From NCBI GenBank assembly GCA_022562275.1, contig JADFPP010000022.1, positions 1 through 44,714 on the forward strand: a DNA stretch of 44,714 bases, written 5' to 3'. Position 1 is the stretch's first letter. Every line of letters begins with the position of its first letter. This DNA comes from Bacteroidota bacterium (GTDB lineage: Bacteria; Bacteroidota; Ignavibacteria; Ignavibacteriales; Ignavibacteriaceae). A program made the position numbers and the translations under genes. Shown here in pieces: positions 1-7,557 of the stretch. The notes beneath the pieces are model-generated. The model did not search any database. It saw only the letters and a list, made by a program, of their open reading frames with translations, and had not been told where the DNA came from.

Positions 1-95
1 ATAAGTAAAACACCAACGTTTGGTTTCATGTTTTAATACTATTTGTTTTGGTAATATGGAACACACCCTGATGAATCATATATGCGTCAACTTAA

Positions 96-149
96 TTCCC
101 CCGACTTTTCCGCTCCGGCGAGCGGAGCGAGACGAGTAAGTCGGGGGAA
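96..149. repeat. Nested inverted repeat
   Basis: The arms 96-107 and 138-149 are perfect 12-bp inverted copies (TTCCCCCGACTT and its complement). A second small stem sits inside (TCCGCT at 109-114 with AGCGGA at 121-126). It is far more GC-rich than its surroundings. There is no T-run, so a dispersed palindromic element is likelier than a simple terminator. Confidence 0.7.
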
Positions 150-353
150 CATGTAAGCACCAGAGAAATTTGGCTTTAGCCACATTTCAACTTACATTTT
201 TTGCTATTCAAAGGATTCCCTTGGAAAAGCCAATTCGATGAATCTGGACTCGTTTCATATTTTTGTAATGTTTTCTCTCATCAATTGATTAAAAATACAA
301 CATCAATTTAACAAGGGTTGATGTAAAAATGAAAATGTGCTCTTTACCTTAAA

Positions 354-375
354 GGGCAGGACAATTGTCCCGCCC
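354..375. repeat. 22-bp near-perfect palindrome
   Basis: GGGCAGGACAA pairs with TTGTCCCGCCC with one mismatch, giving a self-complementary 22-bp site with no loop. It is GC-rich in an AT-rich gap. It could be a dispersed repeat, or a terminator for an upstream gene beyond the window (T-rich sequence follows from about 387). It lies about 155 bases before the next gene. Confidence 0.55.
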
Positions 376-531
376 CACGCAAATTATTTTTTAACTGTCA
401 AAATTATTACAAATAAGTTCCGGTTTGTTATTTAAACTAACAACTTGTTATTTTAGCGTTTAAACATTAATTCTTTCATATTATAATCTTTCGTTAATCA
501 AACCCAGATATATATCAGCAAGGAGTATTAA

Positions 532-2148
532 TTGAAAAATAAATCGGCTGTTGCAAACCTAAATGATTTAAAGGATAGAAAACCCGCATACGCACTCGTA
601 AGCAGCACAGATTTAGTGGTTATAAAATACGATAATAACATCTCCGTATTCTACGGTAGATGTCTTCACCGCGGTGCGCTTATGGCAGATGGTTATGTTG
701 AAGGTCATAACTTAATTTGCGGCGTACACAACTGGGATTACAGGTTAGACACCGGAGTTAGCGAATACAACAACCAGGAAAAGCTGCACAAGTTTTCTTC
801 AATTGTTGAGAGTGGAAAAGTTTATGTTGATGAAGATGAAATAAAAGAATTTGAAAGAGAGTTTCCACCAAATATTAATCGTGATGAATACCTTGGACTT
901 TATGTTTCATCTCATCCTGCACCCGAAGAAGACAGAATGGATGAAATTCATCAGCTTGCAAAAGATGGTTTATCCAAAGCAGGGCATCATGGACCTGTTG
1001 CTGCAATGGGCGTTGGAAGAAATGAGCTGCCCAAATGGGATGACATACAAATACTTCCCGCACAGCTTGCACGGCTGCCTCATTTAGAAGATGTTGAGGT
1101 TGGAACGAATATCATAATTGGAAGTGCGGCAAAAAAACCACTCGAATTAAAAATTCCACTCTTTGTTTCCGATATGAGTTTCGGCGCACTATCTGAAGAA
1201 GCAAAAATTTCATTAGCAAAAGGTGCAGAGCTTGCAGGAACCGGTATCTGTTCCGGTGAAGGTGGAATGCTGCCTGAAGAACAAGCAGAAAACAGCCGGT
1301 ATTTTTATGAGCTTGCCTCGGCAAAGTTTGGTTTTAAAATGGAACTGCTTAAAAAAGTTCAGGCATTTCATTTCAAAGGCGGGCAGGGTGCAAAAACAGG
1401 TACGGGCGGACATCTGCCGGGTATTAAAAACAAAGGAAGGATTAGTGAAGTTCGCGGTTTGCCCGAAGGTACGCCCGCTATCTCTCCTCCAAGATTTACA
1501 GACTTAACTTCTACAAAAGATTTTAAAAACTTTGCTGATGAAGTAAGAGAATACACGGGCGGAATTCCCATCGGTTTTAAGCTATCAGCAAACCACATTG
1601 AAGAAGATATTGATGCAGCAATTGAGATTGGTGTTGATTATATAATTCTTGACGGCAGAGGTGGTGCTACAGGTGCAGCCCCACTTCTTTTCCGGGATAA
1701 CATTTCCGTGCCTACAATTCCCGCTCTTGCAAGAGCAAGAGAACATCTTGATAAATGTGATGCTAAAGATATTACTCTTATAATTACAGGCGGATTAAGA
1801 ACGGCTCCTGATTTTATAAAAGCTTTGGCACTTGGCGCCGATGCAATTGCATTAGCAAATTCTGCTATTCAGGCAATTGGCTGCCAGGCTATGAGAGCTT
1901 GCCATACAAATAATTGTCCCGTTGGAATTGCAACACAAAAGGAAAGCTTGAGAAGCAGAATCAATATTGATCTTTCCGCAAAACGATTGGAAAACTTTTT
2001 TAACGCAACTGTAGAATTAATGCAGGTGATGGAAAGGGCTTGCGGACACGACCATCTAAACCAGTTTAACAAAGATGATATTACAACGTTTGATAGAGAT
2101 ATGGCATATTTAACCGGAATAAAATATGGTGGAACTGTTAAGTTGTAA
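532..2148 (+). CDS. Rieske domain fused to FMN-binding glutamate synthase-like domain
   Basis: The protein has 538 residues. Residues 1-100 form a Rieske [2Fe-2S] domain: C44-x-H46 (CLHRGA) and C63-x2-H66 (CGVHNWDY). Residues about 150-530 match the central plus FMN domains of glutamate synthase, with GGQGAKTGTGGH, DGRGGATGAAP and the cysteine pattern C451-x5-C457-x4-C462 (ending CHTNNCPVGIATQ) that holds the 3Fe-4S cluster in GltB. The glutamine amidotransferase domain of GltB is absent, so it cannot release ammonia from glutamine itself. It is probably a cytoplasmic redox enzyme transferring electrons from the Rieske centre via 3Fe-4S to FMN; the substrate is unknown. The start is TTG at 532 with AGGAG about 7 bases upstream; no better in-frame ATG precedes the Rieske motif. 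It stands alone with no partner reductase. Confidence 0.85.
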   Translation: MKNKSAVANLNDLKDRKPAYALVSSTDLVVIKYDNNISVFYGRCLHRGALMADGYVEGHNLICGVHNWDYRLDTGVSEYNNQEKLHKFSSIVESGKVYVDEDEIKEFEREFPPNINRDEYLGLYVSSHPAPEEDRMDEIHQLAKDGLSKAGHHGPVAAMGVGRNELPKWDDIQILPAQLARLPHLEDVEVGTNIIIGSAAKKPLELKIPLFVSDMSFGALSEEAKISLAKGAELAGTGICSGEGGMLPEEQAENSRYFYELASAKFGFKMELLKKVQAFHFKGGQGAKTGTGGHLPGIKNKGRISEVRGLPEGTPAISPPRFTDLTSTKDFKNFADEVREYTGGIPIGFKLSANHIEEDIDAAIEIGVDYIILDGRGGATGAAPLLFRDNISVPTIPALARAREHLDKCDAKDITLIITGGLRTAPDFIKALALGADAIALANSAIQAIGCQAMRACHTNNCPVGIATQKESLRSRINIDLSAKRLENFFNATVELMQVMERACGHDHLNQFNKDDITTFDRDMAYLTGIKYGGTVKL

Positions 2149-2301
2149 AAAGAATATCAGCAGTATCAGATTGCTCTGAACTCTTTGATAATAAAGCCAC
2201 GAATTACTCTAATTATCACAAATTTTAGTTCTGTCCCACGCATTACAAAATCCTTTCTTTTAAACATTTATACTTACCTTTAAAATAAAAAGGATGTTAA
2301 A

Positions 2302-3426
2302 ATGAAATTACTAAAAATCTTTTGTCTGCTTATAGTTCTAACAACAGCACCAATTACAATATTTGCACAAAGTGAGCTTTCCGAAATACTAAAAGCATAC
2401 CCGGATTGGAAAACTAACTTCGATAAAAAAACAATCGATATCGGTGAGCTAATGTCCGGCGGTCCGCCAAAGGATGGCATTCCGGCTATCTTCAAACCAA
2501 AATTTGAAACACAAGAACAAGCCGGCGAATGGCTTGATGATAAAGAACCGGTCATCGGATTAGAAATTAATGGTGAGGCAAAAGCATACCCGTTATCTAT
2601 TCTCATCTGGCACGAAATTGCAAATGATGAAGTTGGCAGTGTTCCTGTACTTGTTTCATTCTGCCCGCTTTGTTACAGCGCCCTTGTTTACGATAGAAGA
2701 ATAAGGGGTGTTGTTCCTTACTTCGGTGTTTCGGGTTTATTGCGTAACTCAGATATGGTGATGTACGACGACGTAACCGAAAGTTTTTGGCAGCAGTTTA
2801 CCGGCGAAGCAATTGTTGGTGATATGGTCGGGGAAAAACTTGAGCTTATTCCGACACAGATAATTTCATTCAAGCAATTTAAAGATGCTTATCCAAACGG
2901 AAAAGTTCTATCCAAAGACACCGGATATAAAAGAAACTATGGGGAAAATCCATATGTTGGGTACGATGATATCGATCAGAGACCGTTTTTATTCAAGGGC
3001 GATGTTGATGACCGTCTTCCACCAAATGAAAAAGTTATTGCAATCAAGGAAGGCAATATTAACAAAGCTTATCCCTATTCCATTACAATGAAAGAACACG
3101 TAATAAATGATAATATAGACGGAACGCCGGTTGTAATTTTTCATGGCGAAGGTGCGGTATCCGCCTTAGACGAGCGAATAATTGCAGACTCAAAGGAAGT
3201 TGGTTCAACGGGAGTTTTTAATCCTGTTGTTGAGGGTAAAACACTAACTTTCAAATACGAGGATGGATTTTTTATAGATAATGAAACCGGCAGCAAATGG
3301 GATATTACCGGCAAAGCCATTGATGGAAAATACCTTGGGAAAAATCTGGTGAGAATAAAGCATGGCGATTATTTCGCATTTGCATGGTTTGTATTCAGAC
3401 CCGATACAGAAGTTTATTCAAAATGA
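2302..3426 (+). CDS. DUF3179 domain-containing exported protein
   Basis: The protein has 374 residues with a typical Sec signal peptide at residues 1-23 (basic start, hydrophobic LLKIFCLLIVLTTAPITIFA, cleavage after A-Q). The rest matches DUF3179, whose hallmarks are visible: IPAIFKPKF, EINGEAKAYPLSIL.WHE, SFCPLCYSALVYDR with a C-x2-C pair, and FGVSGLLRNSDMVMYDD followed by ESFWQQFTGEAIVG. The biochemical role of the family is not established; the CPLC pair suggests metal binding or redox chemistry, but that is inference. The gene follows the Rieske fusion by 153 bases on the same strand. ATG 2302 is preceded by AAAAAGGATG, a reasonable ribosome binding site. Confidence 0.85.
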   Translation: MKLLKIFCLLIVLTTAPITIFAQSELSEILKAYPDWKTNFDKKTIDIGELMSGGPPKDGIPAIFKPKFETQEQAGEWLDDKEPVIGLEINGEAKAYPLSILIWHEIANDEVGSVPVLVSFCPLCYSALVYDRRIRGVVPYFGVSGLLRNSDMVMYDDVTESFWQQFTGEAIVGDMVGEKLELIPTQIISFKQFKDAYPNGKVLSKDTGYKRNYGENPYVGYDDIDQRPFLFKGDVDDRLPPNEKVIAIKEGNINKAYPYSITMKEHVINDNIDGTPVVIFHGEGAVSALDERIIADSKEVGSTGVFNPVVEGKTLTFKYEDGFFIDNETGSKWDITGKAIDGKYLGKNLVRIKHGDYFAFAWFVFRPDTEVYSK

Positions 3427-3515
3427 TGCTAATTTTTTATTATGTATGATTTTAAACGATTAATTGTGTATAATATAGCTAAATGAGTGGCTTAACATTT
3501 AGACAGGAACCTTTA

Positions 3516-4355
3516 ATGACATCAATACAATTGCCAGCCTTAAGATTAAAAGATTGGAAAGAAACCCGTGATATTCTTCACCAATACTTTATTATGATCG
3601 GGACGCTGAAAGAAAAGATGAGTCAGCCACATCCTCACTGGTGGCATATTAGCTTACGCGTTTCTGATTTAGGCATAACAACAACTCCTATCCCTAAAAA
3701 TAAAAACACTCCCGATCAAACATTTGAAGTGATTTTTGATCTTAAGAATAATCATTTACTCATTGAATCAAATTATAGAGAGGTATTGAGAATTAAGTTA
3801 ACCGGACAATCTATCTGTGCCTTGTGCGAGGAAACATGCAGTTTGCTTACAGATATTGGCGTAGCGCTTCCAATTGATAAAAAAGAATTTAATGACGGCA
3901 GGGCAGGAGAATATAACGAAGAATATGTAACTAATTATTGGATTGCCTTAAAAGAAATTAATAGGATTATTATTGTTTTCCGTTCAGAATTACGTGGAGA
4001 AAGAAGTCCGGTGCAATTATGGCCTCATCATTTTGATCTGTCTATGAGCTGGTTTTCTGGTAGATTAATTCCTGACAAAGATCCTAACGATCCTGATTCT
4101 TCAAAAGAGCAGATGATGTTCGGTTTTTCAACCGGCGATGAAATAATTCAGGATGCTTACTTTTATATAACGGCTTATCCTGTGCCTGAGAGACTACCAA
4201 ATTTAAAAACGCCCGAAGATTCCAGGTGGAACACAGAGGGTTTTCAAGGAGGTATGATGATGTATGATGCTTTTACCAAGGCAAATAACCCGGAAGAAAA
4301 ATTGTTAAACTACTTCAGAACTTTTCAGAAAGCCGGTGCTGAGTTGATGAGATAA
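3516..4355 (+). CDS. DUF5996 family protein
   Basis: The protein has 279 residues and resembles the DUF5996 family: an early WKETRDILHQYFIMIGTLKE helix, QPHPHWWHISLRV, a middle ATELRGERSPVQLWPHHFDLS-like segment (here SELRGERSPVQLWPHHFD) and the late FGFSTGDE, YFYITAYP and RWNTEGFQGGMM motifs. The function is unknown; repeated His/Trp/Asp-rich motifs could line a ligand or metal site. It has no signal peptide, so it is probably cytoplasmic. ATG 3516 is chosen because AGGAA lies 7 bases before it; an in-frame ATG at 3483 adds 11 residues but has no ribosome binding site. Confidence 0.8.
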   Translation: MTSIQLPALRLKDWKETRDILHQYFIMIGTLKEKMSQPHPHWWHISLRVSDLGITTTPIPKNKNTPDQTFEVIFDLKNNHLLIESNYREVLRIKLTGQSICALCEETCSLLTDIGVALPIDKKEFNDGRAGEYNEEYVTNYWIALKEINRIIIVFRSELRGERSPVQLWPHHFDLSMSWFSGRLIPDKDPNDPDSSKEQMMFGFSTGDEIIQDAYFYITAYPVPERLPNLKTPEDSRWNTEGFQGGMMMYDAFTKANNPEEKLLNYFRTFQKAGAELMR

Positions 4356-4494
4356 TACCGGAAATTTTAGACAAGACAAATGAAATATTGAATTGAATAA
4401 CTTGTCTCTTTACGAAGCTTTATCGTCCCTTGGGCTTGAGAATATCCTCTAACAGTATTTTGTCCAAATCATACTCCATTCAGTTTCAGAGTTA

Positions 4495-4726
4495 CTATAA
4501 ATGTTTCGCGAACTCTTCAACATCAATATTTACTTGCTTGAGAATCCCTCGCAGTGTGCCAATTTTCAATTCTCTATGGAGAGGTACTACACAACCGACC
4601 TCACCACCACCCCGACGTTGATTTCTTTAGAACAACGTGACTGCCACGCTGACGAATACGTGCAAAGCCCAATTTCTCCAATATCCTAATAGCTTCTTTG
4701 CCTGAAACTTTTCTTAGCTTAGGCAC
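4495..4726 (-). pseudogene. hicA: hicA toxin gene, frameshifted
   Basis: On the minus strand a GTG at 4726 overlaps the hicB stop and opens a HicA (YcfA-like) mRNA interferase: VPKLRKVSGKEAIRILEKLG, then FARIRQRGSHVVLKKSTS with the catalytic His at about residue 30. After about 38 codons the frame runs into a stop (codon ending at 4601). Shifting by one base at the C4 run 4610-4613 restores the remainder, GGGEVGCVVPLHRELKIGTL followed by RGILKQVNIDVEEFAKHL, ending at a stop at 4495. The total is 232 bases, 77 codons plus one extra base. The product as written is a 41-residue fragment that keeps the His but lacks the C-terminal half of the double-stranded-RNA-binding-like fold. It may be a true inactivation or a base-count error in the homopolymer. 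Confidence 0.8.
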
Positions 4727-4931
4727 TTATTACAACCTCGAATGTAGTGAGCATTGCCTTGTGGACCACTGGAGCAGGAAATTCCTCAAGATATAATTCC
4801 GTAGCTTCCTTCAGATTTGCTAATGCTTCTTCAACAGTTTTGCCCTGGCTAACCGTTCCTACCTCAGGACATTCTGCCACATACATATCCTCCTCTCGAT
4901 GGAGGACGGCTGTGAAAGTTTTGGTGCTCAC
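4719..4931 (-). CDS. hicB: HicB-like antitoxin
   Basis: The 70-residue protein matches the short HicB/UPF0150 fold: FTAVLHREEDMYVAECPEVG followed by TVSQGKTVEEALANLKEATE. It would bind and neutralise HicA in a type II toxin-antitoxin pair. No C-terminal DNA-binding domain is present, so autoregulation would need another factor. The start is GTG 4931 with GGAG 5 bases upstream. It precedes hicA, the less common order, and overlaps its start by 8 bases, indicating translational coupling. Because hicA is frameshifted, this may be an antitoxin without an active partner. Confidence 0.85.
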   Translation of the reverse strand: MSTKTFTAVLHREEDMYVAECPEVGTVSQGKTVEEALANLKEATELYLEEFPAPVVHKAMLTTFEVVISA

Positions 4932-5306
4932 TTAATCTCCTAATCTGTTTTCGTCTAAAATAACGATTTTCTAATTTAAATGTGTTTAACAACTATGATC
5001 TGTTTTCTATTAGATAAAATGTTTGTGGATGGAGTTATCTCCTGAGATAGAAAAACACATTCCTGCTGTGGTTGGAAAGGTGAAAGAAATTTTAGAATCT
5101 GTAGTATATTATCATTCCGTACCTGTTTGCTGCTGTAATTCCTCTTCCTGGTTTCCTGTCAAACTCTATCCAATAATTTAAGCATACTATCCTGCAATTG
5201 TTATGAGTTTGATATCCCGTAGAGTCTTACGACTTGCGATATATAAGAGAGGCGGGAGAATAAAAAAGATGTTGCCAAAATGCACACAATGTAGTATGTT
5301 ATACCT
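4932..5306. other. Gap between toxin-antitoxin pairs; possible gene fragment and repeat
   Basis: The gap holds the hicB leader (minus strand), the first copy of a direct repeat (5203-5266), and a 12-base near repeat GTAGTAT(A/G)TTAT at 5101 and 5291, the second just before the toxin start. A short frame from ATG 5029 begins MELSPEIEKHIPAVVGKVKE and degenerates after about 26 residues. It faintly resembles the N-terminus of small nucleotidyltransferases, but it is too short to call. Confidence 0.4.
5203..5266 (+). repeat. Direct repeat, left copy flanking toxin-antitoxin pair
   Basis: The segment shares ATGAG.TTGATATC.CGTAGAGTC and then GACTTGCGATATATAAGA followed by GGGA/GGAAAATAAAAA-like sequence with 5953-6048. 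It also has weak internal dyad symmetry (GATATC...GCGATATAT). The left copy lacks about 30 bases present in the right copy. Confidence 0.7.
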
Positions 5307-5588
5307 ATGAAATTGATAAACTGGAATAGAGAAAAAAATGAGTGGTTGCGGGAAAACAGAGATATCTGTTTTGAGGACATTTTATTTTATATTGAAAATG
5401 ATTTGATAATTGATGATATAGAACATCCAAATCAAAAAAAATATTCCGGACAAAGAATGATGGTTTTAAATATTCACGAGTATATTCACTTGGTTCCATA
5501 TGTTGAAACTAAAGATGAGATATTTCTAAAAACAATTATTCCAAGCAGAAAGACAACAAAAAATTATTTGAGGAAAAAAGATGAGTAA
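5307..5588 (+). CDS. BrnT-like type II toxin
   Basis: The 93-residue protein has the BrnT/RelE-like layout seen in small toxins: INWNREKNEWLRENRDICFE near the start, a middle IENDLIIDDIEHPNQKKYSG turn, then MMVLNIHEYIHLVPYVETKD and a C-terminal KTIIPSRKTTKNYLRK strand. BrnT toxins are ribosome-independent endoribonucleases. This member is divergent, so the subfamily is uncertain. It overlaps the next gene by 8 bases, typical of a toxin-antitoxin operon. No good ribosome binding site precedes ATG 5307; a GTAT-GTT-ATAC dyad at 5294-5304 abuts the start and could be an operator. Confidence 0.7.
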   Translation: MKLINWNREKNEWLRENRDICFEDILFYIENDLIIDDIEHPNQKKYSGQRMMVLNIHEYIHLVPYVETKDEIFLKTIIPSRKTTKNYLRKKDE

Positions 5589-5847
5589 ACTAAATAAATA
5601 TGAAAAGGAACTATTAGATTCTTTTGAAAAAAATGAATGGAAGTCTGTTCCGAATCTTTCAAAAAGAAAGAACGAAGTAAAAGAATACGCACGAGACACT
5701 GTTCGGAAAAACAAAAGGGTGAATATTCGTATTTCCGAACGTGACCTAAATGAATTACAGCGTATTGCTATTAGAGAAGGATTGCCGTATCAAACATTAA
5801 TCTCTAGCATTCTTCACAAATATGTCAACGGAATTCCTATTCATTAA
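5581..5847 (+). CDS. CopG-like antitoxin
   Basis: The 88-residue protein has a ribbon-helix-helix at its C-terminus: KRVNIRISERDLNELQRIAI followed by REGLPYQTLISSILHKYV. The N-terminal half (KYEKELLDSFEKNEWKSV) is the charged toxin-binding type seen in COG5304 antitoxins. It should bind the upstream toxin and repress the shared promoter as a dimer. ATG 5581 lies inside the end of the toxin gene, with the AGGAAAAAAG of that gene as ribosome binding site. The order toxin then antitoxin matches BrnTA. Confidence 0.8.
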   Translation: MSKLNKYEKELLDSFEKNEWKSVPNLSKRKNEVKEYARDTVRKNKRVNIRISERDLNELQRIAIREGLPYQTLISSILHKYVNGIPIH

Positions 5848-6374
5848 TAATAGGATCGCAAAAATTCATAATTCTAAATTAAAATTTTATTTTAATTTTT
5901 GATTGGGATAATTAGGATAATAATAGTTTCCGTGGGATCAGTTTGCGGTTGCTATGAGATTGATATCTCGTAGAGTCCGGCCGGAAGGCTCCGAGCTCTT
6001 TGAGAGTCTGACGACTTGCGATATATAAGAAGGGCCGGAAAATAAAAAGGAACAATAATATAAGAATCCTTTGAAGAACTAATGTGGGCGGGCGAAGCAA
6101 AACAATATACTTAGAAATCAAAAGAATTAGCCCTTATAAAAGAATTGATTTGCTAATTTCAACAGGTTTTACAATGCCCCCTATTAATAAATTTAGCATT
6201 TAAATTGCTGCCAAATATTTTTTTATATATTTTAGAATAGACACTGCAAGATATAGGAAATTTAAGTGATTAATTCTTGCAGCTCATAAATATGCTCGCT
6301 GTGAACAACGTAAAGAGAATACGCAGTCACTATTACTTAAGAAGCATTTTTTTTGAAAAAAGATAGAAAATTAA
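5848..6374. other. Intergenic region with second direct-repeat copy
   Basis: The stretch carries the right repeat copy (5953-6048) and an 8-bp inverted pair CTGCAAGA/TCTTGCAG at 6244-6251 and 6275-6282. No gene is supported. Short open stretches on the minus strand here have no ribosome binding site and low-complexity translations. Confidence 0.5.
5953..6048 (+). repeat. Direct repeat, right copy flanking toxin-antitoxin pair
   Basis: This copy matches 5203-5266 at both ends but includes an extra central segment (about 5977-6007) rich in GC with GGCCGG and GAGCTC. Together the two copies bracket the BrnT-like pair in the same orientation, about 690 bases apart. Confidence 0.7.
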
Positions 6375-7295
6375 ATGTCACAAGTCCTTGCAAAGAGCAA
6401 AGTGAGTTCCACAAATGAAACGCTGGCCCAAATTATTAGAGAACAGTTAAAAAAATACTGGGATGAGGCTGAAAGTTATCAAAAATTACTTTACTTCACT
6501 GGTTTTCTTTTATTAGCCAGCGCGATCTTTCACACGGTTGTCTTGATTGTCACAGGCGGCACACTAAAGGGTGATGTCTCTTTTCGGAAGGCGATCTCTT
6601 TTAGTGAAGCATTTGGACTCACAGCAATTTCTCTTGCGTGGTTCTTAACTTTTGTACCCAAAAAACGAGTCATTTGGTGGATTCTATCAAGTATTTATGC
6701 TGTCGCCACTTTCGTGGAAGTTTTCTTGGTGACCATGCAAGTTTGGCGTGGCGTACCATCACATTTTAATTTTAGTACTCCTTTCGATACTGTGGTTTTC
6801 AGCATTATGGGTATATCCATTGGTTTACATGCTCCCTTAATTCTTGGGGTGCTTTTGTGTTCTGTGTTTTTTTTAAAAGCCCCGACTATTTTTAGGTGGA
6901 CTATTACTTCGGGCATGCTATTATTAGTGATCTCATTAGTTTTCGGCATCGTTATGATCATCAATAATAGCAATACTATTGGCTTATTTGGGCAGATGAA
7001 AGTTCCACATGCACTTGCTTTACATGCCGCGCAAGTGCTGCCACTATTGGGTTTGCTGCTCAGTTTCACAAATCTTAGTGAAACCAAACGTACTCGATTC
7101 GTTATTGTGGGAGTTTTAAGTTATTCCGCACTGGTTGGTATTACTGCTTTTCAGGCATTCAATGGTTACCCAATTGTAGTTTTGAGTTTACCAATCTTAC
7201 TTATCTTTCTTATGTCTGCAGCCTTGCTGGGGATTACCTTTTTATTAGTGTTGAACAATCTCCGTCTAAAGCGAAGTGTGAGAAATTATCGATAA
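6375..7295 (+). CDS. Polytopic membrane protein of unknown function
   Basis: The protein has 306 residues. After a soluble 40-residue start there are about eight hydrophobic segments, among them LLYFTGFLLLASAIFHTVVL, ISLAWFLTFVP, VIWWILSSIYAVATFVEVFL, LILGVLLCSVFF and TSGMLLLVISLVFGIVMII, ending in a basic tail (LRLKRSVRNYR). A conserved-looking motif MKVPHALALHAAQVLPLL (residues about 212-229) places two histidines in or near a membrane segment, with further His residues at the end of the first segment (IFHTVV) and in ISIGLHAPL. Such residues could bind haem or metal, but this is inference. The family is not recognised. The weakly purine-rich leader (AAAAAAGATAGAAAATTAA) supports ATG 6375. 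Confidence 0.7.
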   Translation: MSQVLAKSKVSSTNETLAQIIREQLKKYWDEAESYQKLLYFTGFLLLASAIFHTVVLIVTGGTLKGDVSFRKAISFSEAFGLTAISLAWFLTFVPKKRVIWWILSSIYAVATFVEVFLVTMQVWRGVPSHFNFSTPFDTVVFSIMGISIGLHAPLILGVLLCSVFFLKAPTIFRWTITSGMLLLVISLVFGIVMIINNSNTIGLFGQMKVPHALALHAAQVLPLLGLLLSFTNLSETKRTRFVIVGVLSYSALVGITAFQAFNGYPIVVLSLPILLIFLMSAALLGITFLLVLNNLRLKRSVRNYR

Positions 7296-7557
7296 AAATC
7301 ATTTAGGTTAGGTTGATATCTGTTGATAAAAGGTTAACAATCAGATATATACGGCGAACACTAATTGGAGTGGACGACATATAAACGCCTGTTTCTTTTA
7401 TCAATCTTTGTGCTGTGCTTTTGATGATCAGTTTGATTACTATTTGTTTCCACAATAAGATTTGATATTGGTTATGCGCAGTAAATGAATTTACAAAATT
7501 TAATTGTTTCATTATCTTTACATTCAGCATAAATGATAATAAGAGGATCAGCAATTG

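Larger units (their letters stand above)
1..531. other. Intergenic region with palindromic repeats, no gene seen
   Basis: No convincing reading frame is present. The stretch contains two separate inverted repeats (96-149 and 354-375, listed on their own) and AT-rich sequence leading to the ribosome binding site AGGAG at about 521-525, which precedes the TTG start at 532. The end of the gene to the left is not visible. Confidence 0.6.

Noticed and set aside
5029-5179. Short frame MELSPEIEKHIPAVV as a truncated nucleotidyltransferase
   Set aside because: The resemblance covers about 20 residues without any catalytic motif; it is too weak to list as a gene.
5912-6121. Open frame on the minus strand across the right direct repeat
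   Set aside because: It has no ribosome binding site, reads mostly repeat DNA, and its translation shows no fold-like pattern.
7303-7554. 83-codon minus-strand frame before the nucleotidase gene
   Set aside because: It starts directly at the next gene's start without a leader and has a low-complexity translation; it covers a normal promoter gap.
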